Shown in pieces: positions 1 to 9,177 of a stretch of 46,209 nucleotides of DNA. Each line of letters starts with the position of its first letter. Position 1 is the stretch's first letter. The position numbers and the translations under genes are program-made. The notes beneath the pieces are model-generated. The model searched no databases. It was not told the DNA's origin and saw only the letters and a program-made list of their open reading frames with translations. Origin of the DNA: Roseomonas sp. (GTDB lineage: Bacteria; Pseudomonadota; Alphaproteobacteria; Acetobacterales; Acetobacteraceae); the NCBI GenBank assembly GCA_020249865.1, contig JADCEV010000016.1, positions 1 through 46,209 of the forward strand, read 5' to 3'.

Positions 1-3000
1 AAGGATCGTGTTATTGCCTGCCCCAGCATTCACGCTGTCGGCATCCGCCCCATCGCCGGCATCAATCGAATCATTGCCGCCGCGGCTTATGATCGAATCC
101 GCACCCGCGCCGCCAAATAAATACTGTGCGCTACCAGCGCTGGGGTCCACAGAGATGTCGTCGTTGCCGCCTTCACCATATATGGTGTTGGAACCAAGAC
201 CAGCATTCACCGTGTCGTTGCCATCGCCCGCCAGGATGCTGTCCGCGCCGGAGCTCGACAAAATACTGTCGGCGCCGTTGCCGCCGGACAGCACGTCGCC
301 GGTTCCGCCATCGATGGCGATGATCGTGTCGTTATCATCCCCGCCGAGGACGGTATCGGCGCCTGTGGCGGCATTGATCGAATCAGCACCGCTGCCGCCA
401 TCGATGGAATCGTTGCCATTGTTGGCCTCGATGATGTCGTTGCCGAGGCCGCCGATGACGGTGTCGGCGCCGTCCCCGGCGATAATCGTGTCGTTGTCGT
501 TGCCGCCATCCAGGCTGTCATTTTCCGTGCCGGCGGCGATGCTGTCGTTGCCGTCACCGCCCGTGACCGTGTTTATGCCATTACCAGCGTTGATCGTGTC
601 AGCGCCAACCCCACCATCGATGCTGTCCGCGCCGGAGCTCGACAAAATACTGTCGGCGCCGTTGCCGCCGGACAGGACGTCGCCGGTTACGCCAGCGGTG
701 GCGATAATCGTGTCATTATCATCCCCGCCGAGGACGGTGTCGGCGCCAGCGCCGGCATCGATCGAATCGGCACCCATGCCGCCATCGATGCTATCCGCGC
801 CGCTGCCGGCGATCAGGGTATCGTTGCCGCCCCAGCCAAGAACGGTGTTGGCGCCATTGCCGGCGTTCACGCTGTCATCGCCAGCGCCGGCATCGATGCT
901 GTCGTTGTGCCCGCCGGCTATCAGGGTATCATTGCCATCCCAGCCAAGGACCGTATTGGCGCCATCGGCGGCGTTCACGCTGTCATCACCGATGCCGGCA
1001 TCGATGCTGTCCACGCCCCCGGTGGCGAACAGAGTATCATTGCCGCTCCCGCCAAGAACAGTGTTGTTGTTAGCGCCAGCGTCCACCATGTCATCGCCGG
1101 AGCCCGCATCAATGCTGTCATTGTTCCCGCCGGCGATCAGGGTATCATTCCCGCCCCAGCCAATGATCGTATTGTTGTTAGCGCCAGCGTCCACCCTGTC
1201 ATCGCCGGAGCCAGCATCAATCGAGTCAGCGCCGGCGCCGCTGATGATCGTATCCGCACCATTGCCGCCGAAGAGCTGATTGTTGCTGTTCGTAACAGTG
1301 GTGACGGCGGTGATGCTGTCGTTACCGTCCTCACCGTAAACAGTGTTGTTGCCAGTGCCAGCGACTACCTGGTCATCGCCGGATCCGGCATTGATGCTGT
1401 CATTTTGTGCACCGGCGATCAGGGTATCATTACCGTCCCCGCCAAAGAGCGTGTTATGGCCAGCGCCGCCATCTAGCAGATTGGCAAGGCTGTCGCCCAG
1501 GATGCTGTCATTGCTGCTGCCGCCAAGGACGTTCTCGATTCCCGTCAGGCTGTCATTGCCATCTGCGCCGGAACTGGTGCCGGCGTTCAGGTTGACCGTG
1601 ACCGCGCCCGTGGCGTTCGCGTAGCTGGCCCAATCCGTGCCAGCACCACCAATCAGCGTATCGTTGCCGGCACCGCCTTGCAGGTTGTCATTGCCAGCGC
1701 CACCATCGAGAAGATTGGCATTGGTGTCGCCGATCAGCGTGTCATCGTTATTCGTGCCTACCACGCCTTCGATGCTGATCAGCGTGTCATTGCCGCCGCC
1801 GCCGGTGGTCTGGAAACCGCCTGTATTGGCTAAATTGACAGAAACTGCACTGCCGGCAATGGCGTAACTAATCAGGTCATTTCCGGAACCACCGTCCAGA
1901 CTGTCATTTGAAGGGCCACTGTACACAAAGTCATCACCAGAGCCACCCAAAATCGTAGCCGCTCCAACGAACACACCAAGCGTATCATTGCCGTTGCCGC
2001 CATCGAAGAACCCTGAGGCGCCAAAAGCAAAGTCATTGCCATCCTCGCCATAGACAGTCCCCGCGCCAATATTGACAACAACGTTGTCGTTGCCATTACC
2101 GCCATAAACCAGAGAATTTTCGTTGGTGTTGACCGCGTCGTCGCCTGCCCCAGCAAATATCGTATCATTGCCAGCGCTAGCCCCGCCGCCATTAAGCCTA
2201 TCATTACCACCGCCACCATCCAGGAAATTCGCGTTGACATCGCCGACGATGCTGTCATCGCCATTACCGCCAAGGACGTTTTCAAACCCAGTCAGGATAT
2301 CGTTGCCATGCGCGCCGGAGCTTGAACCCGCGGACAGGTCCACGGTGACAGCCGTGGCAGCGCCCTGGTAGCTGACCCAGTCGATGCCATTGCCACCATT
2401 CAGATCGTCGTCGCCGCCGCCGCCAACTACCGTATCATTTCCGGCACCTGCTTCAACAATGTCTATCCGCGTAGCATGGCCGACAATACTATCATTTCCG
2501 GCAGCTGAATCTTCGCCCTGATCGCCGTAAAAGAAAGTCATCATGGCAGTGGAGGCCGAATTCGCAACCAGCGTATCGCTGCCTTCATCACCGTACAGTA
2601 GAACCATGCCCCCGGGGCTATTGCCACCGATCACACTGTCATCGCCGGCGCCCCCGCGAATTTCGACAAGAAAGACACCGCTACCACCAATGACGGTATC
2701 GGCACCGCCACCGCCATCCAATCTACCGTGCTTAGTCGAAGTGCCGCCGAGCAGAGAGTCATTGCCGTCGCCGCCCAATGCCCAGCCACCAGATGCTGTG
2801 CCGAGGTTTATGGTGTCGGCACCATCATCGCCATAATACTGCTGGGCTACGCCCGCACCAAAGAAGCTGTCAGCACCATTGCCACCATACATTCTGGCGT
2901 TATCTGGACCGCCACCAATGAGAGTATCGTTGAAGCCACTGCCAAGAACGTTTTCGATCCCCGTCAGGCTGTCATTGCTATCCGCGCCAGCGCTACTGCC

Positions 3001-6000
3001 CGCGCCAAGATTGACCGTGACTGCGCCGCCAGCATTCGCGTAACTCGCCCAATCGGTGCCATTGCCGCCAATCAGCGTGTCATTACCAAGACCACCACCC
3101 AGCGTATCATTGCCATTTCCGCCATCAAGCACATTGGCTTGGCTATCGCCCAGGATACTATCATCGCCATTGCCACCCAGGACATTTTCAATCCCTGTGA
3201 GGCTATCAACACCATCCGCACCGGCGCTGGCGCTCAAGCTCAGGCGCACCGTAACGCTGCCGGCGGCATTCGCGTAGCTGGCCCAGTCAGCGCCATTGCC
3301 GCCAATTAAAGTGTCATTGCCGGCGCCACCATTCAGCGTGTCATCGCCGTCGCCCGCATCCATAGTTTCAGCAGCCGCAGAACCGAACAGGCTGTCACTA
3401 TTCGCGCCACCTTCAAGGTACTGCCCTTCACCACCACCGGCGGCCAGCGTGTCATTGCCGGCACCGCCACGAAGGCTCTGGTAAAGGGAGGCACTGCTAA
3501 CGAGACTATCATTACCATCGCCACCGTCACCGCCGCGGCCTTGGGCATCCCCTAGCGCGATGGTGTCGTTGCCGATGCCACCATAAAACGCGACCATTGC
3601 GCCATTGCCGATTCCAAGACCGGCTATGCTGTCGTCGCCCTCTCCGGCTTGCACTTCAATATCGGTTGAATTGCCCACCGCGATTGTGTCATTGCCACTA
3701 CCCGCCAGAATGCGCGGCATATTCATCTGGTCTAGCCAGATACTGTCATTGCCCGAGCCGCCGCCATAGTTAAAGGGGCCACTGAAAAACCCTGATGCGG
3801 AAATCGTATCGTCGCCACCCTCGCCTTCCACGAAGGAAGCGGAGGTCACCTGAATACTGTCATTTCCTTCACCGCCGAAGTAATTCAAGCGACTTGATGT
3901 GCCGCTGATCAGCGTATCATCACCACCGTCGCCGCGAATGCTGCTAGAAGGGAAAGGGGGAACATCAGAAGCGTCAAAGGATCCACCGCCAACCAGGCTG
4001 TCATTGCCTTCGCCACCGGAAAGATTATCGAGCAAGGCATCATTATCATTGCCCGCAAGCAGCGTATCCGCGCCGTTACCGCCAACCAGGCTGTCCCTGC
4101 CCGTAGCCGCGATCAGGTAGTCATCATTAGCGCCGCCATCCACCGTGTCATTGCCGGCGCCGCCATCAAGCCAGTCATTGCCGGCTCCGCCAAGCAAGCT
4201 GTCATCGCCGACTGCCGAGGGATTATCCGGCTGATCACCAAAAAGCGACTGATTGCCACCGCCACCTGCAACCAGCGTATCGTTCCCTGCCCCGCCATAC
4301 CCTTCTTGGGTGCCACTGCTTCCGGTTGTCAGGCTGTCATGGTCATTGCCGCCCTGAAGGATACTATATTCCGACGTGCCGGCCACAAGTGTATCATTAC
4401 CGTCGTCGCCCCGGAGGTTGTTGACGCCCGGATCAGAACCGCCGACCAAGCTGTCATTACCGTTGCCGCCCCATACGTCGGAATTGAACGCCCCACGGGA
4501 AACTATGGTATCATTGCCATCCTGGCCTTGCAGCACCTCAGCCTGGCCATAGAGGAAAAACGGTCCACCCCCCACTGAGCCTATAATGCTATCGTCGCCA
4601 ATGCCGCCACGTATATCTGGATTGAAACCATTACCGACTAAAATCGTGTCATTGCCGTTGCCAGCATCGATGAATTCTATTAGTTCTTCATCAATATAGC
4701 CATTGCCGCCGACGATACTGTCGTTATCGTTGCCGCCGATAAGGCGATTGACGCCATTGACGCCGCCAACAATGGTGTCATCGCCATTGCCACCATCAAT
4801 GGTGTCATGGCCATTTCCGCCAATCAGGACATTGGCAAGGCTGTCACCCAGGATAGTATCGTTACCCGCGCCACCACGGATGTTTTCAATCCCTGTCAGG
4901 CTGTCATTGCCATGCGCGCCGGCGGTTGCGCCTGTGACAAGGTTAACCGTGACGGCAGCTGTACCGGCAGTTTCGTAACTTGCCAGATCAATTCCATCAC
5001 CGCCGATCAAGGTATCGTTTGAGCCACCACCAATAAAAAAGTCATTACCGCTACCGCCATCAAGCCAATCAACCGCGCCGCCAAAAAGTGAATCATTACC
5101 TCCTTCACCAAAAATCGAATCGTTTCCGGCGGCGCCATCCAAATAGTCATCGCCGTTACCGCCGATAATCACATTAGCGGCGGAATTACCAACGAAAGAA
5201 TCATTGAAGGAACCAAGGATGATGTTTTCAATACCGGAGAGCGTGTCACGTTCGTTGTTAGCCAGCCCGATCCCACCAGAGCCAAAGCCACCCGAGATGG
5301 TATCAATGGCATTCGCGTAGTTCGCCCAATCCGTCCCATTGCCGCCAACCAGGGAGTCATTGCCAGTGCCACCAATCAGCGTGTCATCGCCATTGCCGCC
5401 ATCCAGCGTGTCATTACCGGCAGCGCCGTTAAGGATATTGGCAAGGCTATCGCCCAGGATAGAATCGGCGCCGCCAGTGCCATGAACATTCTCAATTCCC
5501 GCCAGGCTGTCATTACCTGCAGTCCCTGTCACCCGCCCGGTCGCAAGATTGGCCTGAATAGAGGATCCGCTCGTAAACTGATCACTGTAAAACACCCAGT
5601 CATTGCCAGCGGCACCAATCAAGCTGTCATTACCGCCGCGGCCCATCAGCGTATTGGCAACGCCATCGCCAATCAGCGTGTCATTGAAAAAGCTGCCGTA
5701 GACCCCTTCAATGCTGACCAGTGTGTCATTGCCGGCGCCGACGGTAGTTTGAAAACCGCCGTCATTAGCCAGATTGACTGAAACCCCGGTGGAAGAAAAT
5801 GCATAGAAATAGTCAACAATATCATTGCCTTCACCACCCACCAGACTATCGTGACCGAAAGTGGTAAGCGAGTTGCTACTTGAGTGAAGGGTGTCATTAC
5901 CACCGCCCCCGATCAGCGTATAATTGCCGGCGCCGCTGTTGACCAGAAGCTCATCATCACCCTCACCGCCATCAAGGTAAGCAGACTCGGATGAAATGAT

Positions 6001-7635
6001 TTGGATAAGGTCGTTGCCACCTTGGCCATAGACGGTATTGTTGTGGCTGACAGAGGCAATGACGAAATCTACGCCATCGCCAGCAAAAACCAAGTTACTG
6101 CCGCGGCCAACAGTGATGGTATTTCCAAGACTGTCGCCGATAATGGTATCATTGAAGTCGCCGCCCAGGACATTTTCGATGCCACTCAGGATGTCATTGC
6201 CGTCCGCGCCGGCGCTGCTGCCATTGGCAAGATTAACCGTGACACCGCCTGTTGCATGGGCGTAGCTGGCTTGATCAATGCCTTCACCGCCAATCAGCGT
6301 GTCATTGCCAAGCCCACCATCGAAGACGTTGTTAAGGCCATCACCCAGAAAGCTATCAGCACCATTGCCGCCACGAATATTTTCAATTCCCGCCAGGCTG
6401 TCATTGCCATCCGCACCGGAACTGCGGCCAGTGACAAGATCAACCGTGACAGCGCCTGTTGCATGGGCGTAGCTGGCTTGATCAAAGCCTTCACCGCCAA
6501 TGAGCGTGTCATTGCCAAGCCCACCATCGAAGGCATTGGCAAGGCTATCACCCAGAAAGCTGTCAGCGCCATTGCCGCCACGAATATTTTCAATTCCTGC
6601 TAGGCTGTCATTGCCATCCGCACCGGAACTGCGGCCAGTGACAAGATCAACCGTGATAGCCTCGGTGGCATTAATGTAGCCGGCCCAGTCCGTCCCATCG
6701 CCGCCAACCAGGGAGTCATGGCCCAAGCCACCAATCAGCGTGTCATTGCCATTGCCGCCAGCCAGCGTATCATTGCCGTTGCCGCCAGTCAGCAGATTCG
6801 CGACACTGTCACCCAGGATGCTGTCATTCCCAGCGCCGGCCACGACATTTCCGACACCAGAAAAAGTATCGTTAAAGGCACTTCCTTCGACCCACTCCAC
6901 CGAAACCAAGCTGTCATTGCCATCCGCGCCGGAGGCATTGCCGTTCCCGAGTGAATTCAGAAGAACACTGACACCGCCGCCGGCATTCGCGTAACTCGCC
7001 CAATCCGTGCCATTGCCGCCAATGAGCGTGTCATTGCCGGTTCCGCCATCCAGGCTGTCATTGCCGTCGCCGCCATCCAGGCTGTCATTGTTGGTGCTGC
7101 CCAGCAGGCTGTCATTATCGTTGCCGCCTACGAGGCGCTGATTGCTGCCTACGCCCGCAACCAGCGTGTCATCCCCAGCATCGCCATAGAGGGTCTGATT
7201 AAGGCCGTTCCCGCCCACCAAGCTATCGGCATCATTGCCGCCATAGTCTTCCTTTAAGTTACCCGCGCCCGCGAACAGCGTGTCATTCCCAGCACCGCCA
7301 TAAAGCAGCGCACCAACTCCATTCCCGCCCACCAAGCTATCGGCATCGGCGCCGCCATCGAGGGTCTGATTGATGAACCCGACCTCGCCCGCCACCAGCG
7401 TGTCATTCCCGGCACCGCCTAGCAGCGAATCACTGTTCCCGTCGCCAGCGATCAGGCTGTCATTACCAGCGCCACCATCCAGCGTGTCGCTGTCAGCGCC
7501 ACCATCCAGAATATCATCGCCGCCAATGCCGAGAATGCTGTCATTACCGCCCTGGCCAAGGACTGAGTCGTTAGCGACGGTGCCGGCAAATGTTTCGTTG
7601 CCCGGGCCGAGAACTGTCTCAACGAAGCCACTCAT
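1..7635 (-). CDS. Giant RTX-type calcium-binding repeat protein, C-terminal part off the window
   Basis: The minus frame starting at ATG 7635 stays open to base 1, giving at least 2545 codons with no stop; the C-terminus lies beyond the left edge. The start is supported by a GAGGGAG ribosome binding site 7 nt upstream. The protein opens MSGFVETVLGPGNETFAG, with no signal peptide, and moves straight into GGxGxDxLx nonapeptides that fill nearly all of the visible part. Such repeats form calcium-binding parallel beta-rolls in proteins exported by type I secretion, so an extracellular or surface role is likely. About 13 longer cassettes of the type xVTVxLxxGxxSGADGNDxLxxIENVxG lie between about 1.5 and 7.0 kb. 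No protease, lipase or adhesin domain is visible. The C-terminal secretion signal and any secretion genes would be outside the window. Family is certain; function (adhesin, S-layer-like, other) is open. Confidence 0.93.
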   Translation of the reverse strand, partial: MSGFVETVLGPGNETFAGTVANDSVLGQGGNDSILGIGGDDILDGGADSDTLDGGAGNDSLIAGDGNSDSLLGGAGNDTLVAGEVGFINQTLDGGADADSLVGGNGVGALLYGGAGNDTLFAGAGNLKEDYGGNDADSLVGGNGLNQTLYGDAGDDTLVAGVGSNQRLVGGNDNDSLLGSTNNDSLDGGDGNDSLDGGTGNDTLIGGNGTDWASYANAGGGVSVLLNSLGNGNASGADGNDSLVSVEWVEGSAFNDTFSGVGNVVAGAGNDSILGDSVANLLTGGNGNDTLAGGNGNDTLIGGLGHDSLVGGDGTDWAGYINATEAITVDLVTGRSSGADGNDSLAGIENIRGGNGADSFLGDSLANAFDGGLGNDTLIGGEGFDQASYAHATGAVTVDLVTGRSSGADGNDSLAGIENIRGGNGADSFLGDGLNNVFDGGLGNDTLIGGEGIDQASYAHATGGVTVNLANGSSAGADGNDILSGIENVLGGDFNDTIIGDSLGNTITVGRGSNLVFAGDGVDFVIASVSHNNTVYGQGGNDLIQIISSESAYLDGGEGDDELLVNSGAGNYTLIGGGGNDTLHSSSNSLTTFGHDSLVGGEGNDIVDYFYAFSSTGVSVNLANDGGFQTTVGAGNDTLVSIEGVYGSFFNDTLIGDGVANTLMGRGGNDSLIGAAGNDWVFYSDQFTSGSSIQANLATGRVTGTAGNDSLAGIENVHGTGGADSILGDSLANILNGAAGNDTLDGGNGDDTLIGGTGNDSLVGGNGTDWANYANAIDTISGGFGSGGIGLANNERDTLSGIENIILGSFNDSFVGNSAANVIIGGNGDDYLDGAAGNDSIFGEGGNDSLFGGAVDWLDGGSGNDFFIGGGSNDTLIGGDGIDLASYETAGTAAVTVNLVTGATAGAHGNDSLTGIENIRGGAGNDTILGDSLANVLIGGNGHDTIDGGNGDDTIVGGVNGVNRLIGGNDNDSIVGGNGYIDEELIEFIDAGNGNDTILVGNGFNPDIRGGIGDDSIIGSVGGGPFFLYGQAEVLQGQDGNDTIVSRGAFNSDVWGGNGNDSLVGGSDPGVNNLRGDDGNDTLVAGTSEYSILQGGNDHDSLTTGSSGTQEGYGGAGNDTLVAGGGGNQSLFGDQPDNPSAVGDDSLLGGAGNDWLDGGAGNDTVDGGANDDYLIAATGRDSLVGGNGADTLLAGNDNDALLDNLSGGEGNDSLVGGGSFDASDVPPFPSSSIRGDGGDDTLISGTSSRLNYFGGEGNDSIQVTSASFVEGEGGDDTISASGFFSGPFNYGGGSGNDSIWLDQMNMPRILAGSGNDTIAVGNSTDIEVQAGEGDDSIAGLGIGNGAMVAFYGGIGNDTIALGDAQGRGGDGGDGNDSLVSSASLYQSLRGGAGNDTLAAGGGEGQYLEGGANSDSLFGSAAAETMDAGDGDDTLNGGAGNDTLIGGNGADWASYANAAGSVTVRLSLSASAGADGVDSLTGIENVLGGNGDDSILGDSQANVLDGGNGNDTLGGGLGNDTLIGGNGTDWASYANAGGAVTVNLGAGSSAGADSNDSLTGIENVLGSGFNDTLIGGGPDNARMYGGNGADSFFGAGVAQQYYGDDGADTINLGTASGGWALGGDGNDSLLGGTSTKHGRLDGGGGADTVIGGSGVFLVEIRGGAGDDSVIGGNSPGGMVLLYGDEGSDTLVANSASTAMMTFFYGDQGEDSAAGNDSIVGHATRIDIVEAGAGNDTVVGGGGDDDLNGGNGIDWVSYQGAATAVTVDLSAGSSSGAHGNDILTGFENVLGGNGDDSIVGDVNANFLDGGGGNDRLNGGGASAGNDTIFAGAGDDAVNTNENSLVYGGNGNDNVVVNIGAGTVYGEDGNDFAFGASGFFDGGNGNDTLGVFVGAATILGGSGDDFVYSGPSNDSLDGGSGNDLISYAIAGSAVSVNLANTGGFQTTGGGGNDTLISIEGVVGTNNDDTLIGDTNANLLDGGAGNDNLQGGAGNDTLIGGAGTDWASYANATGAVTVNLNAGTSSGADGNDSLTGIENVLGGSSNDSILGDSLANLLDGGAGHNTLFGGDGNDTLIAGAQNDSINAGSGDDQVVAGTGNNTVYGEDGNDSITAVTTVTNSNNQLFGGNGADTIISGAGADSIDAGSGDDRVDAGANNNTIIGWGGNDTLIAGGNNDSIDAGSGDDMVDAGANNNTVLGGSGNDTLFATGGVDSIDAGIGDDSVNAADGANTVLGWDGNDTLIAGGHNDSIDAGAGDDSVNAGNGANTVLGWGGNDTLIAGSGADSIDGGMGADSIDAGAGADTVLGGDDNDTIIATAGVTGDVLSGGNGADSILSSSGADSIDGGVGADTINAGNGINTVTGGDGNDSIAAGTENDSLDGGNDNDTIIAGDGADTVIGGLGNDIIEANNGNDSIDGGSGADSINAATGADTVLGGDDNDTIIAIDGGTGDVLSGGNGADSILSSSGADSILAGDGNDTVNAGLGSNTIYGEGGNDDISVDPSAGSAQYLFGGAGADSIISRGGNDSIDAGDGADADSVNAGAGNNTIL
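238..747. repeat. Two copies of a ~125-bp unit 384 bp apart inside the RTX gene
   Basis: Bases 238-363 and 622-747 are nearly identical, including the run gtccgcgccggagctcgac. The 384-bp displacement equals 128 codons, so the frame is kept. It reflects duplication of a block of RTX nonapeptides. Confidence 0.8.
811..1242. repeat. Four tandem 108-bp units in the RTX gene
   Basis: Units begin at 811, 919, 1027 and 1135, each opening with a variant of gatcagggtatc. The period is exactly 108 bp, or 36 residues (four nonapeptides). The first two units are the most alike; a fifth, degenerate unit can be followed from 1243. On the coding strand each encodes a block with the pattern NTVLGWGGNDTLI. 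Confidence 0.85.
6247..6660. repeat. Tandem pair of nearly identical 207-bp units in the RTX gene
   Basis: Units 6247-6453 and 6454-6660 differ at only a small number of bases. The 207-bp period is 69 codons, in frame. Each unit carries one full cassette (VTVDLxTGRSSGADGNDSL, then AGIENIRGGNGADSFLG). The high identity suggests a recent duplication or gene conversion. Confidence 0.88.
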
Positions 7636-7720
7636 GGCAAAACTCCCTCAACGGCGGCATTCGCATTTTTAATGGGCTGGTCCGCTTTGCCCGAGCATAA
7701 GGTTGCTAGCCAGGAATGAG

Positions 7721-7739
7721 ACCGCCGAGGTATGGCGGT
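7721..7739. other. Inverted repeat in the RTX gene leader
   Basis: ACCGCC (7721-7726) and GGCGGT (7734-7739) form a 6-bp stem with a 7-nt loop in the presumed 5' leader of the RTX mRNA. There is no T-run, so it is not an obvious terminator. It could be a leader hairpin or a chance palindrome. Confidence 0.35.
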
Positions 7740-7820
7740 GTCTTCGACTGCTACTTTGCCACGTAAGCCTTTCCGAAGGCCTACTAACCACAGCCCGACA
7801 GCTGTTCTTTTCACCCAATC

Positions 7821-7849
7821 ATTCTCGGTAATTTTTGGTTAAGAATCAA
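7821..7849 (-). promoter_or_regulatory. Candidate sigma-70-like promoter for the RTX gene
   Basis: On the minus strand, TTGATT (7849-7844) and GAGAAT (7826-7821) are separated by 17 bp, each matching the consensus at four of six bases. The stretch 7636-7972 between the RTX start and the racemase gene has no credible gene and is visibly more AT-rich than its surroundings. This is the best promoter match I see there, but it is weak. Confidence 0.25.
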
Positions 7850-7972
7850 GTGAAAATCAGGCAACACGTAAACAAACCCAATAAATTCTTATGTCGAGCG
7901 CCAAAGACAACAGTAAAGTTGATTGCTTTCGGAACCACACAACTTTGGGTTGTTTTTTAGCTTTGCGTCTTG

Positions 7973-8626
7973 CTATCCGCGCGCAGCCACCACCGCCAGA
8001 ATGGCTTGCGCCGCCGCCGCCTGGCTGGGTTCAATCACCGGCACACCAGAAGCATCTTCAGCTGCTGCGCGGTGATGCGCCATGCCGGCACAACCCAGGA
8101 TTACACTCTCTGCGCCCAAAGCGGCTAATTCCCGCGCAACTTCCTGGATGCGCGCGCGCGGTGCCGCCGGGTCAGTCAGTACTTCCATATCCAGATTAAG
8201 CGCGACGGAAGCAACCATGCGCGCCTCCACCCCCATGCTTTGCAGGACGCGGCGCTGGCGCGGCTTGGATTTGTCGGTGAAGGCGATCATGCCGAAATTC
8301 TCGGCGCGGTTCAGCGCGGCGGCGATGGAACAGCGCAAGGGGCCGAAAACGGGCTTGTCGGTCACCATGCGCACGGCCTCGATCCCGGGGTCGGAAACGC
8401 AGCCGATGATATAGGCATCAGCGGGTTCGGCGGCGACGCGGCGGCAAAGCGGCTCGGCCACGCCATACCAATCCCGCCAGGTGATGATGGCGGGCGGGCC
8501 TTCTTCCAGCCGGGTCACGTCAATCCGCGGCAGGCCGGGGGCGGCGAAGGGGGCGATGGCGGCGGCAATGCCATCCGTGCAGCTTACGCTGCAATTCGGG
8601 TTGATCAGCAGGATGCGTTCATTCAT
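7973..8626 (-). CDS. Asp/Glu/hydantoin racemase family protein
   Basis: 217 residues, ATG at 8626. It opens with the family's N-terminal pattern (LLINPNCS), has a first active-site cysteine region (IIGCVSDPG, about residue 75) and a second cysteine region (ILGCAGM, about residue 180). Two such cysteines act as acid and base in cofactor-independent racemases of this family, which includes hydantoin and allantoin racemases, aspartate and glutamate racemases and maleate isomerases. Length fits hydantoin-racemase-like members. No hydantoinase or carbamoylase gene lies nearby, so the substrate is unknown. It is divergent from the DUF983 gene and shares the strand of the RTX gene, 337 bp upstream of its start. 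Confidence 0.85.
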   Translation of the reverse strand: MNERILLINPNCSVSCTDGIAAAIAPFAAPGLPRIDVTRLEEGPPAIITWRDWYGVAEPLCRRVAAEPADAYIIGCVSDPGIEAVRMVTDKPVFGPLRCSIAAALNRAENFGMIAFTDKSKPRQRRVLQSMGVEARMVASVALNLDMEVLTDPAAPRARIQEVARELAALGAESVILGCAGMAHHRAAAEDASGVPVIEPSQAAAAQAILAVVAARG

Positions 8627-8742
8627 GAATGTTATGCTGCATCCTTGGGCAGGAAAGGTGCAAGCCGTGCTTGATCAGGCGGCACTTCAGGCCTATTGCT
8701 GCGCTGCACAACGCTGGGTTTGCCCGGCGAGGATTGGAAAAC

Positions 8743-9177
8743 ATGCGTTGGGAACCGGATCGCACGGCGCCTGCCTTGCCCTATCAGCCGCCGAGTGCGC
8801 GCGATGGGCTATTGCGTGGCTTGAAGGGGCTTTGCCCGGTCTGCGGGAAGGGGCGGCTTTTTGCGGGGTTTCTGCGCGTGGCGGATAAATGCGAAAGCTG
8901 CGGCGCGCCCATCGGGCGGCTGCGCGCTGATGATGCGCCGCCCTATTTCACCATCATGATCACGGGGCATGTGTTGGTGCCGCCTGTTCTGTGGATCGAA
9001 AGGGCTTATATGCCGCCGATCTGGCTGCATATGGTGATCTGGCTGCCGCTATTCGCCATTATTTGCACGCTGCTGCTGCGGCCCATCAAGGGTGCCGTGC
9101 TTGGCTGGATGATGCGCCTTGGCATGACGGGTGATGAGGGCGGCGTGGTGCTGCGGGGTGGCAAGCCGGATGCCTGA
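8743..9177 (+). CDS. DUF983 family membrane protein
   Basis: 144 residues from ATG 8743, chosen over an upstream in-frame start because it is preceded by AGGA and because the segment before it is not family-like. The N-terminal part has GLCPVCGKGRLF and a second pair CESCGAP, a likely four-cysteine zinc-binding knuckle. It is followed by DDAPPYFTIMITGH and two hydrophobic segments (about residues 70-90 and 95-115), so it is an inner-membrane protein. This architecture is typical of DUF983, a family of unknown biochemical role that is common in alphaproteobacteria. The stop overlaps the start of the UPF0262 gene (9170), suggesting translational coupling. Confidence 0.85.
   Translation: MRWEPDRTAPALPYQPPSARDGLLRGLKGLCPVCGKGRLFAGFLRVADKCESCGAPIGRLRADDAPPYFTIMITGHVLVPPVLWIERAYMPPIWLHMVIWLPLFAIICTLLLRPIKGAVLGWMMRLGMTGDEGGVVLRGGKPDA

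Noticed and set aside
811-1242. Regular repeat spacing that might suggest a CRISPR array
   Set aside because: The units are coding, in frame, lack unique spacers and encode calcium-binding peptides.
8-1279. Long plus-strand reading frames across 1-7600 (also 907-1476, 2728-3309, 6001-6603)
   Set aside because: They are antisense shadows of the RTX repeats, whose regular codons keep the other frames open. They have alternating Pro/Ser/Ala or Ile/Ala composition and no family likeness.
7632-7814. Minus-strand 60-codon frame starting MKRTAVGLWLVG
   Set aside because: It overlaps the RTX start and the AT-rich leader, lacks a ribosome binding site and resembles no family.
7939-7958. Hairpin ACAAC/GTTGT followed by six T on the plus strand
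   Set aside because: It points along the plus strand, where no upstream plus gene exists, and the 5-bp stem is weak; it cannot terminate the minus-strand racemase gene.
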